Of a stretch of 64,000 nt of DNA, positions 24,496 through 33,792 are shown in pieces; positions within the stretch are counted from its first letter, which is position 1; every line of letters starts with the position of its first letter. The translations under genes were made by a program, and so were the position numbers. The stretch covers positions 1 through 64,000 of the forward strand of contig JALCQM010000007.1 of NCBI GenBank assembly GCA_022651245.1. Reading direction: 5' to 3'. The notes under the pieces are model-generated. The model searched no databases, was not told the origin of the DNA, and worked only from the letters and a program-made list of their open reading frames with translations. The stretch comes from Lactobacillus sp. Its GTDB lineage: Bacteria; Bacillota; Bacilli; Lactobacillales; Lactobacillaceae.

Positions 24496-26400
24496 ATGAC
24501 AGACCCGACGGCACCTTACCAAACCATTCCAGAAATCACCACAGAACTGATCAACTTGACGGCAATCATGCACCTGCCGAAGCCGACTGAAGCGTTCATG
24601 AGTGATATTCACGGGGAATATAATGCATTCCAGCATGTTTTGCGTAACGGCAGTGGCAATGTCTTAGCCAAGATCCGGGAGTGTTTCCACGGGGAAATGA
24701 CAGAAACGACACTTAAAGAAGTGGCTTTTTTGGTGTACTACCCGAAAGAACGGCTAGCAGCCAGGCACCAGGAATTGACTGGTGAGGTACTGGACCAGTG
24801 GTATTTGACCACGGTCCAGCGCTTGGTGCGCTTATTGGCGTTTACGGCGACCAAGTATACCCGCTCGAAGGTGCGAAAAGCCATGGCGCCGGCTTTTGTC
24901 TACATCACCGAGGAGTTGTTATACAATTCCGCTGACGATCCCGACAAGCTCGATTACTATTGGGCTATCATCAATAACTTGATCGCGCTGCGGCAAGTCG
25001 ATGAGTGGATCATCGCCACGTGTACGACGATCCAACATTTGACGGTCGAGCATATTCATATCGTGGGCGATATTTATGATCGGGGCCCGGCGCCTGATCA
25101 GGTCATGGAAGCCTTAATTCAGCGCCAACACGTCGATATCCAATGGGGCAACCATGACATTTTGTGGCTCGGGGGGGCGGCGGGCTCGCCGCTGTGCATC
25201 GCCAACTTAGTGCGCATTTGCGCGCGGTACAATAACCTAGGCATTCTAGAAGATCGTTATGGCATCAACTTACGCCACTTGGCGCGGTTGGCGGAGCATT
25301 ATTACCAAGACAACCCGGCTTTTCGGCCAAAAGGCGCCGAAGACCTCTCCGCAGATGAATTGCTTGAGATCACGAAGATCCATCAGGCGATCGCGATCAT
25401 TCAATTTAAGTTAGAAGGACCGGTGATTCAACGGCGGCCAGAATTTGAAATGGGACACCGGCTGATGTTAGATAAGCTTAGTGCCGATCGCACCAGCATC
25501 GCCTGTCATGGGCACCGTTACCCGATCCAAAATGGTTGCTTCCAAACGGTGGCCGAAAAGGACCCGTATACCCTGCTGCCGGAAGAACGCCAGGTGATCG
25601 AACAGTTGGTCAACGCGTTCACGCATTCGGAAAAACTGCATCGGCACATGGACTTTTTGGTCGCCAACGGGGGGATGTACTTGCGGTACAACCATAACCT
25701 TTTGATTCACGGGTGCGTGCCGGTTGACGCAGCTGGCGACTTCATCGGCTTAACGATCAACGGGACGACGTATGCCGGGCGCCAATTATTCGAGATGCTT
25801 GAAGCCAATCTGCGCTTGGCTTATGCCAACCCGAAGGAACAAGCCGATTTGGCGACGGACCTTTTGTGGTATTTGTGGACTGGTCCGCATTCGCCGCTTT
25901 TTGGCAAGCACGACATGACGACCTTTGAGCGTTATTTCATTGCTGCCTCCGAGACGCACGAAGAACACCCTAACGCCTATTATCAGCTGCGGCATGACGA
26001 AGGCTTCGTGCGCAAACTCTTGAGCGCTTTTGCGCTGGACCCAGAACTCGGCCATGTGATCAATGGCCACACTCCGGTGAAAAAAGGCAAGTCGCCGATC
26101 ATGGCGAACAAGAAAATGCTCGTGATCGACGGTGGCTTTTCTCGTCCGTATCAAAAAACGACTGGTATCGGCGGCTATACCTTGTTGGATAACTCTTATG
26201 GGATGCAGTTAGTGACGCATCAGCCGTTTGTCTCAAAGCAAGAGGCATTGGCTAATTTGACCGATATCATTTCGACGAAGCGGGTCGTGGAAACAGAGGC
26301 CAAACGGCGCACGGTGGCTGAAACCGATATTGGGGTGCAACTGAACGCACAGATCAAGACGTTGAAGGCTCGCTTGGCAGAATTACAAGGTATGGTATGA
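24496..26400 (+). CDS. fbp: class III fructose-1,6-bisphosphatase
   Basis: Hydrolyses fructose 1,6-bisphosphate to fructose 6-phosphate for gluconeogenesis. At 634 residues it fits the Firmicutes-specific class III. Metallophosphatase motifs are visible: SDIHGEY (about 36-42), GDIYDRG (about 192-198), WGNHD (about 217-221) and NGHTPVKKGKSP (about 523). ATG 24496 follows TGGAGGG. It has its own promoter region with a possible cre box. With ppdK, it gives this organism a catabolite-controlled gluconeogenic set. Confidence 0.95.
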   Translation: MTDPTAPYQTIPEITTELINLTAIMHLPKPTEAFMSDIHGEYNAFQHVLRNGSGNVLAKIRECFHGEMTETTLKEVAFLVYYPKERLAARHQELTGEVLDQWYLTTVQRLVRLLAFTATKYTRSKVRKAMAPAFVYITEELLYNSADDPDKLDYYWAIINNLIALRQVDEWIIATCTTIQHLTVEHIHIVGDIYDRGPAPDQVMEALIQRQHVDIQWGNHDILWLGGAAGSPLCIANLVRICARYNNLGILEDRYGINLRHLARLAEHYYQDNPAFRPKGAEDLSADELLEITKIHQAIAIIQFKLEGPVIQRRPEFEMGHRLMLDKLSADRTSIACHGHRYPIQNGCFQTVAEKDPYTLLPEERQVIEQLVNAFTHSEKLHRHMDFLVANGGMYLRYNHNLLIHGCVPVDAAGDFIGLTINGTTYAGRQLFEMLEANLRLAYANPKEQADLATDLLWYLWTGPHSPLFGKHDMTTFERYFIAASETHEEHPNAYYQLRHDEGFVRKLLSAFALDPELGHVINGHTPVKKGKSPIMANKKMLVIDGGFSRPYQKTTGIGGYTLLDNSYGMQLVTHQPFVSKQEALANLTDIISTKRVVETEAKRRTVAETDIGVQLNAQIKTLKARLAELQGMV

Positions 26401-26440
26401 TTATTATAAGCATAAGAAATTAACGAAAAAGAGGTGACCT

Positions 26441-27274
26441 ATGCAAAAGTTTTTCCGAACCACGCTTGGTCGCGGCACCTTGATGGTCGTCGCGTTAGGG
26501 TTAATTGCCATCAGTATCAATTGGTTTTACGCACCGCATGGGGTGGCGGCTGGTGGCGCCACCGGGATCGCAATCTTAGTGCAAGAGGCTTTTGGTGTCC
26601 CTGTTGGGGTGACCACGCTGGGGGTCAACGTTTTGATGTTGGGGCTCGCTTGGTGGTTACTCGATTCGGGGACCACGCGCCGCATTTTGATCGGTAGCTT
26701 GTTGTTGCCGGCGATGTTGGCGGTGATCCCGCAAGCCGAAGTGGTCTCCGACCGTCTGCTGGCGGTGGTGGTGGGGAGCATCATTTTTGCCGTAGGGGTG
26801 GCGATCAATTACCGCATCGACGCGTCAAGCGGCGGTACCACGGTTCCCCCGCTGATCTTGAAGCGGTACTTGGGTCTTAAACCGGCGTTAGGGCTGTTCA
26901 TTATCGATATGGTGGTGTGCCTGTTCAACATCCCGGTTTCCGGGGTCGAGGCCTTTGTGCTGGCCGTGTTTGCGATCGGTTTGACCAGTCTGGCGATGAC
27001 GTATGTCGAAACCGGCTTCGATCGCAAGAAGGCAGTGTACATCATGAGCGGTGACATCGAAACGATCAAAACGGCGATCCGTGACCATAGTGATCATGGC
27101 CTCACTGTCCATTCGGTGGTTGGCGGTCACTCTGGCCAAACGATGGAAATGTTGATGGTGGTGGTTGAACAACCTGATTTCAAGCACCTCGTCGATAAGG
27201 TCCGAGCGATCGATCCGACGGCGTTTATCCTTGCGACTGAGGCGACAGAAGTCCACGGTGGCAGTTTGGGTTAA
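26441..27274 (+). CDS. YitT family membrane protein
   Basis: A 277-residue protein with about five hydrophobic segments (residues 10-165) and a C-terminal cytoplasmic DUF2179 domain (about 190-270). The N-terminal LIAISINWFYAPHGVAAGGATGIAIL and IDASSGGTTVPPLI segments are typical of the YitT/DUF161 family. The physiological role is unknown; related proteins have been linked with transport. ATG 26441 follows AAGAGGTGA and the gene starts 40 bases after fbp, so read-through from fbp is possible. It ends at a bidirectional terminator. Confidence 0.86.
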   Translation: MQKFFRTTLGRGTLMVVALGLIAISINWFYAPHGVAAGGATGIAILVQEAFGVPVGVTTLGVNVLMLGLAWWLLDSGTTRRILIGSLLLPAMLAVIPQAEVVSDRLLAVVVGSIIFAVGVAINYRIDASSGGTTVPPLILKRYLGLKPALGLFIIDMVVCLFNIPVSGVEAFVLAVFAIGLTSLAMTYVETGFDRKKAVYIMSGDIETIKTAIRDHSDHGLTVHSVVGGHSGQTMEMLMVVVEQPDFKHLVDKVRAIDPTAFILATEATEVHGGSLG

Positions 27275-27300
27275 CGGTTGGTCGTTAGCAATCTGGACGC

Positions 27301-27349
27301 AAAAAAGGCGGGTCATCAGCCGTTTCGTAGCTGATGACCCGCCTTTTTT
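27301..27349. terminator. bidirectional terminator between yitT-type gene and ilvE
   Basis: AAAAAAGGCGGGTCATCAGC pairs perfectly with GCTGATGACCCGCCTTTTTT; T-runs on both strands. Confidence 0.95.
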
Positions 27350-27354
27350 GCGGT

Positions 27355-28377
27355 TTAGTCGACTGGGAAGATCCAGCCTTCTGGCGCTTTGACATCCCCA
27401 AATTGGATGCCGATCAGTTCGTCATAGATCTTTTGCGTCAAGGGCCCAATACTGCCATCGCCGAAGGTATGTTCGTCGTCACCGTAAGTGATGCTTTGAA
27501 TCGGGGTGATGACCGCAGCGGTCCCGCAGGCGCCGGCTTCACTAAACTGGTCTAGGTCATGGATGGAGATCTGAGTTTCTTCCGTTTCGAGACCGAAGCG
27601 TTCTTTAGCCAAGTCGAGGATCGAGTACTTGGTCACGCTGGGTAAGATCGATGGGGACTTCGGGGTCAAGAGGCGTTTGCCGTCTTTGGTGATCCCAAAG
27701 AAGTTGGCGCTGCCGACTTCTTCTAAGTATTCATGGTGAATCGGGTCGAGGTAGATCGCATCGCCATAGCCGTGTTCATGCGCATACTTGCCGGCTTGAA
27801 GGCTGGCGGCATAGTTGCCACCGACTTTGGCACCACCAGTCCCAAAATGGGCCGCGCGGTCGAAATTGTCGGCCACGATGAACTTGGTTGGTGCCATACC
27901 GCCTTTGAAGTAAGGGCCAACGGGCATCGCAAAAATGGTGAACAAGTATTCTTTGGCAGGAGAAACGCCGATGTTTTCCCCGACCCCGATCAAAATTGGC
28001 CGTAAGTATAAGGTGGCGCCAGTCCCATAAGGGGGCACGTAGTCTTCATTGGCCTTGGCTACTTGCTTGGCTGCATTGATGAATTTGTCTATCGGCACTT
28101 GTGGCATCAATAGCTTGTCGGCGGAGTCTTGCATCCGCTTGGCGTTGCGGTCGACACGGAAGAGCTGGACGTGGCCATCTTTGGTCCGGTAAGCTTTCAA
28201 GCCTTCAAAAGCGCCTTGACCATAATGTAAGATGGGCGAGCTTTCATTGATCGTTAACATGTTGTTGTCGGTCAGCTTGCCGTCATCCCATTGGCCGTCT
28301 TGCCAATGCGAAATGTAGCGGTAAGGGAGGTTCATGTATTCAAAGCCAAGGTTATTCCAGTCAATATTTACAGTCAT
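27355..28377 (-). CDS. ilvE: branched-chain amino acid aminotransferase
   Basis: A PLP enzyme of fold type IV that transaminates leucine, isoleucine and valine and their keto acids. The 340-residue protein shows HYGQGAFEGLKAYR (about 57-70), YLRP..IG, the PLP-lysine region GAKVGGNYAASLQAG (Lys about 189), YLEEVGSANFF and GTAAVITPI. The start at ATG 28377 is preceded by AGAGG; six upstream codons are possible but unneeded. It stands alone between a terminator and a 350-base intergenic region. It can act in synthesis together with ilvD, or in amino acid catabolism. Confidence 0.95.
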   Translation of the reverse strand: MTVNIDWNNLGFEYMNLPYRYISHWQDGQWDDGKLTDNNMLTINESSPILHYGQGAFEGLKAYRTKDGHVQLFRVDRNAKRMQDSADKLLMPQVPIDKFINAAKQVAKANEDYVPPYGTGATLYLRPILIGVGENIGVSPAKEYLFTIFAMPVGPYFKGGMAPTKFIVADNFDRAAHFGTGGAKVGGNYAASLQAGKYAHEHGYGDAIYLDPIHHEYLEEVGSANFFGITKDGKRLLTPKSPSILPSVTKYSILDLAKERFGLETEETQISIHDLDQFSEAGACGTAAVITPIQSITYGDDEHTFGDGSIGPLTQKIYDELIGIQFGDVKAPEGWIFPVD

Positions 28378-28734
28378 ATTAGGTCCTCTTTTCAAGTATG
28401 TCGCATAACATTAGACAAATATTAAAATATAGTGAGGAAAAAAGCAAGGTAAATCGCTAAATTAGTCGGTTTATTTTTGTGCAAGGCCGCGGTGACGGCA
28501 TCACTATCATAACGAAGATATTCTGTGAAAACTAGTGATTATTCAGAAGTTCTGGTACGCTTACATTGGTAGGGTGTCCCTGAATCAATGGCGAATGGCC
28601 GTGGATAATCGGAAACTGTGAATTAATCATCTGAATATTGATTTAAATATTCTGAATAAGTTTCCTTTTACGTCCCGACCTGGAGTAGACTAGGCAGTGA
28701 AACGCGTTGACAACAAAGCTTGGAGGCGGATGGC
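28378..28734. other. intergenic region between ilvE and arsR-type gene
   Basis: About 357 bases of AT-rich sequence between divergent genes. It contains imperfect TTCAGAA and TTCTGAA palindromic stretches (near 28544 and 28649) that resemble degenerate CodY sites at 10-11 of 15 positions. I see no T-box, leader peptide or clear promoter pair. Confidence 0.4.
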
Positions 28735-29082
28735 ATGGGAGATCAATATTCAAAAGCACAGCAGGCGGCGTTACAAGAATTTCAATCTGACATTGGTCAT
28801 TTGAACGCGCTGGCGAATCCGAATCGGCAGCGGCTACTCATGATCTTAGGCACGATGCAAGAACCGCATGGCCTGATGGTCAATGACCTCGCCAAAGCGA
28901 TCGGGCTTTCGCAACCGGCGACCTCTCATCATCTCAAGGCCTTACGGGATATTGGTATGGTGGCTTCACGGCAAGAAGGGAACATTGTTTACTATTATTT
29001 GACCCTAGATGATACGATCGCCCGTTTAGAACGCTTGACGAGTGCGCTCAAGCGGCAGGCCGAGCACGCCACCAAGTGGTAA
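28735..29082 (+). CDS. ArsR-family transcriptional regulator
   Basis: A 115-residue winged-helix repressor. The helix-turn-helix is LMVNDLAKAIGLSQPATSHHLKALRDIGMV (about 45-75), followed by a beta wing with EGNIVYYYL. No Cys is present, so the usual ArsR thiol metal site is missing; any effector is unknown. ATG 28735 follows GGAGGCGGATGGC; an upstream TTG overlaps that ribosome site. It converges with the VIT transporter pair over a strong terminator, so those are not obviously its operon targets. Confidence 0.85.
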   Translation: MGDQYSKAQQAALQEFQSDIGHLNALANPNRQRLLMILGTMQEPHGLMVNDLAKAIGLSQPATSHHLKALRDIGMVASRQEGNIVYYYLTLDDTIARLERLTSALKRQAEHATKW

Positions 29083-29127
29083 TAGCTAAGGTGAGGCCGA
29101 CGAAGTGATTGCAACCTCAAGACAAAC

Positions 29128-29180
29128 AAATGCCCTCGCACCACGATTCCAAGAAGACGAATCGTGGTGCGAGGGCATTT
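29128..29180. terminator. bidirectional terminator between arsR-type gene and VIT operon
   Basis: AAATGCCCTCGCACCACGATT pairs with its perfect complement ending GAGGGCATTT. The apex again contains CACGATT/AATCGTG. Confidence 0.88.
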
Positions 29181-29219
29181 GCGTGCGTGGCTAAAAATAG
29201 TGGTTCACTCAGCCGTACA

Positions 29220-29918
29220 CTACATCACTTGCCCGATACCATAGTGGATCGCCATCGTGATGATGCCGATGATCACATTGCGAATGATAGCAGTTTTGAC
29301 GAGGCCATCGCCGAACTTGGCGGATAAGAACCCGGTCAAGCAACTGGATAAAATAACCGCCAAGATCGTGCCTGGCCAAGCCCAAACGCCAGGCAAGAAA
29401 GTCATCGCCACTAACGGGAAGATCCCCCCGCTGGCCGCAGAGATCAGTGACGAAAACGCCGCGTCCCAAGGGTTCATGAAGTGGTTTTCTTCCAATTGGT
29501 ACTTAACGCTGATCACGGTACCTAAGGCGTCTTTTGCCAGCAGCTGATCGGCGATCTCACCGGCCGTTGCGGTGCTGACGCCGCGAGCAATGTAATGCTG
29601 CACCACGGCATCGCGTTCGCCGGCGTAGTCGTCAACGAGCAGTTGCTTTTCTTGGGCAACAACGGCTTGTTCCGTGTCTTTTTGTGAACTGACACTCGCG
29701 TATTCACCGCTCGCCATCGAAAACGCACAGGCTAGCAGGTCGGCTAGACCCGCGATGAAAATCGTGAAGTGGTCAGTCGTCGCGGCGGCGACAGAAAACA
29801 GCACGCCGACAACCGTTAGGATGCCATCATTGGCACCAAGGACACCGGCGCGCAAGGTGTTGGCGCGCTCGGCCATCGTCGGTTTATTTTTCTTCTTTTT
29901 CAACGTAATCGTGGTCAT
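29220..29918 (-). CDS. VIT1/CCC1-family metal transporter (second gene)
   Basis: A 232-residue membrane protein of the VIT family, which moves Fe2+ or Mn2+. The N-terminal helix motif LRAGVLGANDGILTVVGV and the FSMASGEYASVSSQKD segment, which holds the conserved Glu and Met of the metal path, are clear; about five hydrophobic helices with a charged cytoplasmic insertion (about 85-145). ATG 29918 follows AAAGGAGG. It lies 13 bases after the upstream VIT gene and the pair forms one operon. Confidence 0.88.
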   Translation of the reverse strand: MTTITLKKKKNKPTMAERANTLRAGVLGANDGILTVVGVLFSVAAATTDHFTIFIAGLADLLACAFSMASGEYASVSSQKDTEQAVVAQEKQLLVDDYAGERDAVVQHYIARGVSTATAGEIADQLLAKDALGTVISVKYQLEENHFMNPWDAAFSSLISAASGGIFPLVAMTFLPGVWAWPGTILAVILSSCLTGFLSAKFGDGLVKTAIIRNVIIGIITMAIHYGIGQVM

Positions 29919-29931
29919 AGTGGGCCTCCTT

Positions 29932-30600
29932 TCAGCGCGCAAACAGCGAGCCGACGCCGTAAGTGACTAACATCGTCAAAATTCCTGAAACGATGTTACG
30001 CAAAACGGCCCGACCGCGGTTGGCTTGCCCTAAGGCGGCTGCGGAATAACCGGTGATCGCCAAAGCAAGCACCACAGCAGCGACAGTGGCCCAGATCCGG
30101 ATCGCCGTTGGGAAAAAGGTGATCGCGACGAGTGGTAAGATCGAGCCGATTGGAAATGAAATCATCGACGCTAAGGCCGCTGCGATCGCACTGGTTTTCT
30201 CGTGTGGATCGAAGCCGTAGCGCTCTCGAACCGCGACGTTGATCGCATCGTGGCTGAGCATTTCGGTCGTTGCCTTGGCAGCGAGCTCCGGCGTGATCCC
30301 GGTGTCGATGTATTTTTGCCGGATCAGTTGGATTTCACCGGCATAATTATCATCTAACAAGCGACTTTCCTGGATCACGGCGTTTTTCTCGCTGTCTCGC
30401 TGGGTATTGACGGAAACGTATTCGCCCATAGCCATTGAAACCGTCCCCGCAAGCATACCGGATAATCCGGCAAGTAATATTGCATATCGATTGCTGGTCG
30501 CACCTGCGACCCCAATGACGATCCCCGCAACAGAAAGGATACCGTCATTTGCCCCCATAACGCTGGCCCGCATCACATTGATCTTTTCTGCTAAGCTCAT
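29932..30600 (-). CDS. VIT1/CCC1-family metal transporter (first gene)
   Basis: A 222-residue paralogue of the next gene. INVMRASVMGANDGILSVAGI and VSMAMGEYVSVNTQRDSEK are the family motifs, with a Glu-rich metal-binding insertion (about 70-125) and five hydrophobic helices. ATG 30600 follows TGGAGG. A strong promoter with a PerR-like box between the -10 and the start suggests peroxide or metal control. Export or compartmental detoxification of Fe/Mn is the likely role; direction cannot be read from sequence. Confidence 0.88.
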   Translation of the reverse strand: MSLAEKINVMRASVMGANDGILSVAGIVIGVAGATSNRYAILLAGLSGMLAGTVSMAMGEYVSVNTQRDSEKNAVIQESRLLDDNYAGEIQLIRQKYIDTGITPELAAKATTEMLSHDAINVAVRERYGFDPHEKTSAIAAALASMISFPIGSILPLVAITFFPTAIRIWATVAAVVLALAITGYSAAALGQANRGRAVLRNIVSGILTMLVTYGVGSLFAR

Positions 30601-30623
30601 TGTGTGGCCTCCATAAATCTAGA

Positions 30624-30638
30624 TTGTAATAATTCTAA
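30624..30638 (-). promoter_or_regulatory. PerR/Fur-type box at the VIT operon
   Basis: TTAGAATTATTACAA on the minus strand matches the PerR consensus TTATAATNATTATAA at all but two positions, symmetrically placed, and lies inside a longer AGATT/AATCT inverted repeat. It starts 14 bases after the -10 hexamer. Confidence 0.62.
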
Positions 30639-30651
30639 TCTAACAAAGTCT

Positions 30652-30680
30652 ATTATAAGGCGTTGTTAGTTGAATGTAAA
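30652..30680 (-). promoter_or_regulatory. promoter of the VIT operon
   Basis: Minus strand TTTACA (30680-30675), 17 bases, consensus TATAAT (30657-30652). Confidence 0.83.
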
Positions 30681-30782
30681 CCACCTTCCCATTAATATTT
30701 TGGCTCTCCTAACTATTTTTAATTATACCGTGCCTAGGGCAGTCAAAGAAGCCTGAAAGCCGACTGCTAAGCATGAAGACAA

Positions 30783-30810
30783 TTGACAACAAGCCGGGTT
30801 GTGCTAAACT
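30783..30810 (+). promoter_or_regulatory. promoter of the tyrS T-box transcript
   Basis: TTGACA (30783-30788) with TAAACT (30805-30810) at 16 bases. Confidence 0.7.
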
Positions 30811-30816
30811 ATTGCC

Positions 30817-31030
30817 AATAGCAAACCAAGGGTCCAGTAGGGCTTGATACGGGAGTGCAGAAAGTTGGCGGTCGCTGCGAGCCAACCCCGTATTGAGGCT
30901 GAATTACAGCCCGTCCATATTGGTCACGGGTGATGCCGCTATCCATCATCAAGAGGTGGCTTCGGCCATAAACTGGGTGGTACCGCGGAAATTTTCGTCC
31001 CTGTTCGCAATGCGAGCAGGGGCTTTTTTT
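30817..31030 (+). promoter_or_regulatory. T-box leader of tyrS
   Basis: The T-box core GGGTGGTACCGCGG is at 30975-30988. A long Stem I region precedes it with a TAC tyrosine specifier most likely at 30905-30907 (GAATTACAG). A terminator stem CCCTG/CAGGG with inner GC pairs (30999-31021) and seven T residues follows. Uncharged tRNA-Tyr should favour read-through. Confidence 0.95.
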
Positions 31031-31059
31031 GGCCCAAAAACATTTTAGGAGGAACAGCG

Positions 31060-32322
31060 ATGAGCGAGAATATTTTAGACGAATTGGCTTGGCGCGGCGC
31101 GCTGAATCAGATCACAGACGAAGACGGGTTACGCCAGTTGACGAGTGAAAAACAGGTGGGCATCTATGTTGGGACCGACCCGACAGGTGATTCGCTGCAC
31201 GTGGGGCATTTGATCCCGTTTATGATGCTCAAGCGGTTCCAGCTAATGGGACACAAGCCGGTGATTTTAATCGGCGGGGGGACCGGGTCAATCGGGGATC
31301 CGTCCGGACGTAATTCGGAACGGGTCCTGCAGACGATGGACACGATCAACCATAATAAGGAAAAGTTGACGGCCCAAATGGAGCGTCTTTTCGGCCGGAA
31401 TAACTTCCGCATCGTGGATAACTACACGTGGTTGAGCAAACTGTCGATGCTTGAGTTTTTGCGCGATTACGGGAAGCTATTCCCAGTCAACCAAATGCTG
31501 GCCAAGGAAGTGGTCGCGTCACGGTTAGAAAAAGGGATCTCTTACACCGAGTTCACCTACCAAATCTTGCAATCGATCGACTTTTTACAACTCTACAAGC
31601 ATGAAGATGTGCAAGTGCAGCTAGGGGGCGCCGATCAGTGGGGGAACATCACTGCGGGGATCGATTTGATCCACAAGGTCGAAGGCGCCGAGGCCAAAGT
31701 CTATGGGTTGACCAATCCGTTGATGTTGAAAGCCGATGGCAGCAAGTTCGGGAAGTCAGCCGGTGGCGCTGTGTGGCTGGATCCAGAAAAGACGAGCCCT
31801 TACGAGTTCTACCAGTTCTGGTACAACCAAGACGATGCGGATGTTGAGAAGTTCTTGAAGTTCTTCACCTTCTTGTCCAAAGAAGAAATCGCCAGTTTGG
31901 TCGAAGCCACGACGACACACCCTGAAAAGCGGGCGGCACAACGGCGCTTGGCCCAAGAAGTGACCAAGTTTGTCCACGGACAAGCAGCCGTCGAACAAGC
32001 CGAAGCCATTAGTGCCGCACTGTTTTCCGGCGCAGTACAAGACCTCACCGCCGCAGAGATCGAACAAGGCTTTAAGCAGTTCCCCGACACCACTGCACCC
32101 AAAGACGCTGAAAATATAGTGACGTGGCTTGTGGACACGACGAAGATCGAAAACTCCCGACGCCAGGCCCGTGAAGACGTTCAAAACGGCGCCATCACGA
32201 TCAACGGCGAAAAACAACGGGACCTCGACTTTGTGGTCGATCCGACCAGCCATTTTGATGGTCAGTTCGTGATCGTTCGCCGAGGCAAGAAGAAGTACTT
32301 CTTAGTCCGCGTCCAAGACTAA
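31060..32322 (+). CDS. tyrS: tyrosyl-tRNA synthetase
   Basis: A 420-residue class I synthetase. The HIGH-type motif appears as HVGHL (about 48-52) after YVGTDPTGDSL, the KMSKS-type loop is KFGKS (about 229-233), and a C-terminal S4 RNA-binding domain spans about 350-415. ATG 31060 follows AGGAGG. The gene is monocistronic and controlled by the T-box. Tyrosine is thus sensed in this window by a T-box here and apparently by Tyr leader peptides at the ABC locus. Confidence 0.97.
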   Translation: MSENILDELAWRGALNQITDEDGLRQLTSEKQVGIYVGTDPTGDSLHVGHLIPFMMLKRFQLMGHKPVILIGGGTGSIGDPSGRNSERVLQTMDTINHNKEKLTAQMERLFGRNNFRIVDNYTWLSKLSMLEFLRDYGKLFPVNQMLAKEVVASRLEKGISYTEFTYQILQSIDFLQLYKHEDVQVQLGGADQWGNITAGIDLIHKVEGAEAKVYGLTNPLMLKADGSKFGKSAGGAVWLDPEKTSPYEFYQFWYNQDDADVEKFLKFFTFLSKEEIASLVEATTTHPEKRAAQRRLAQEVTKFVHGQAAVEQAEAISAALFSGAVQDLTAAEIEQGFKQFPDTTAPKDAENIVTWLVDTTKIENSRRQAREDVQNGAITINGEKQRDLDFVVDPTSHFDGQFVIVRRGKKKYFLVRVQD

Positions 32323-32332
32323 GCCTGACGTC

Positions 32333-32387
32333 AGCACCTGTAATCCGGTTCGAATCTCGAGCCAGGGGTTGCGGGTGCTTTTTTTTT
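32333..32387 (+). terminator. terminator after tyrS
   Basis: AGCACCTG pairs with GCGGGTGCT around an imperfect middle, then nine T residues. Confidence 0.82.
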
Positions 32388-32442
32388 CGCCCACCAAGAC
32401 GTTACGGGCTGTGACGCAAATGTATGGCGATGGTAATTCACC

Positions 32443-32475
32443 TGTAACAAGGGTGTAACACTCTAGCGGTAGACT
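32443..32475 (+). promoter_or_regulatory. WalR-type box and promoter of the CHAP hydrolase
   Basis: TGTAAC-AAGGG-TGTAAC (32443-32459) fits the WalR consensus TGTWAH-N5-TGTWAH exactly. A TAGACT -10 (32470-32475) lies 10 bases downstream, the same spacing as at the next hydrolase gene. Confidence 0.75.
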
Positions 32476-32515
32476 GCATAACAGTGATTAACAAAAAAGG
32501 GTGGAAAAAAATTCT

Positions 32516-33748
32516 ATGAAGTTACAAACGATCCTCACCACAATGATTACCGCAGTAACGTTGACGGCATTTGCTGCGAATACAGCGCAGGTGTCCGCAG
32601 CTAGCGACACCCAATCCGCAATTTCTTCTAATAAGAGTGATACAGATAAGTTGGTTGCTGAACTTGAATCGGCTAACGCTGAAGTGATCAAGCTCAACAG
32701 TCAAATCGATGCTAAGAACACCGCGATCTCCGATGCGCAAGCGAAGATCACTTCGACGCAAGCACGCATCACCGCTTTGCAAGGCGAAGTGGCCAAGGCG
32801 CAAACCGAATTGGCAGCGCGTAAGTCCGTGTTGAAGAAGCAACTGGTTTCCTTGCAAAAAGAAGCCGGGGATTCGGTTACAGGGAACGTCTATGTTGACT
32901 TCGTGCTCAACTCCGACGACTTGTCCGATTTGATCTCTCGGACTTCGACGGTCAACAAGTTGAACCAAGCGAACAAAGATGCCTTGAGTGCAGTCGATGC
33001 CGCCAAGACCAAGTTGGCCGGTTTACAAACTGAACAAGAGACCAAGAAGCAAACCTTAGTTTCCACCAAAACCACGTTGGAAACTGAAAAGACCCAATTG
33101 GTTAGCTTGAAGTCGACTGCAGACACCAAGTCTTCCGCGTTGAACGATAAGATCAACGCTAACAAGGCGACCTTAGTTGCTTTACAAACCAAGGCGGCGC
33201 AACAAGACGCTGCGGCTAAGGCAACTTTGGCGAAGCTGAGTGCTAAAACCGCGACAGTTGCTGCTAGCTCGTCTGCAGCAACGGCAACGCCAGCTAAGAG
33301 CACGACCACCAATGCAACGACCAGCACCAACACGGCTAAGGCAGCAACGACGCCAGCAGCGATCAGCAACACCGGTAGCACCCATACCTCTAGCGATTCT
33401 GCGGGTAACGCCTACGCTTACGGCCAATGCACCTGGTACGTGAAGTCAGTGGCACCTTGGGCCGGTAACCATTGGGGCAATGGCGCCCAATGGGGCAGTT
33501 CCGCGGCTGCTGAAGGCTTTACCGTTAACAACAGCCCAGCGGTTGGTTCCATCGTCGTCTTCGCTGCCGGTCAATCTGTCGGTGGTCAGTGGACTGCTGA
33601 TGGTTCTTACGGGCACGTGGCTTATGTCGTTGGGGTCAGCGGCAATTCCATCACGATTCAACAAGGCGGGATGGGCTTCTCCACACCAGGTGGCCCGAAC
33701 ACGCAAAGTGTCAGCGGCGCATCGGGTTACACCTACATTCATCGTTAA
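32516..33748 (+). CDS. PcsB-like secreted CHAP-domain peptidoglycan hydrolase
   Basis: A 410-residue secreted protein. A signal peptide ends near residue 29 (VSAAS). A long coiled coil (about 35-240) contains the PcsB signature GDSVTGNVYVDFVLNSDDL. A low-complexity Thr/Ala linker (about 245-295) leads to a CHAP domain with catalytic Cys in YGQCTWY (about 308) and His in GHVAYV (about 368). PcsB-type enzymes split septal peptidoglycan and are activated through FtsEX. The ATG at 32516 is preferred because an upstream GTG overlaps the GGGTGG ribosome site. A WalR-type box precedes it and a close paralogue with another catalytic domain follows. Confidence 0.9.
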   Translation: MKLQTILTTMITAVTLTAFAANTAQVSAASDTQSAISSNKSDTDKLVAELESANAEVIKLNSQIDAKNTAISDAQAKITSTQARITALQGEVAKAQTELAARKSVLKKQLVSLQKEAGDSVTGNVYVDFVLNSDDLSDLISRTSTVNKLNQANKDALSAVDAAKTKLAGLQTEQETKKQTLVSTKTTLETEKTQLVSLKSTADTKSSALNDKINANKATLVALQTKAAQQDAAAKATLAKLSAKTATVAASSSAATATPAKSTTTNATTSTNTAKAATTPAAISNTGSTHTSSDSAGNAYAYGQCTWYVKSVAPWAGNHWGNGAQWGSSAAAEGFTVNNSPAVGSIVVFAAGQSVGGQWTADGSYGHVAYVVGVSGNSITIQQGGMGFSTPGGPNTQSVSGASGYTYIHR

Positions 33749-33792
33749 GCCAATAGAAGTGCATGCTAAACTCGCTTTAGCGCAGGACTGCA

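Noticed and set aside
28378-28734. CodY operator in front of ilvE
   Set aside because: The best matches agree at only 10-11 of 15 positions, which is common in AT-rich DNA.
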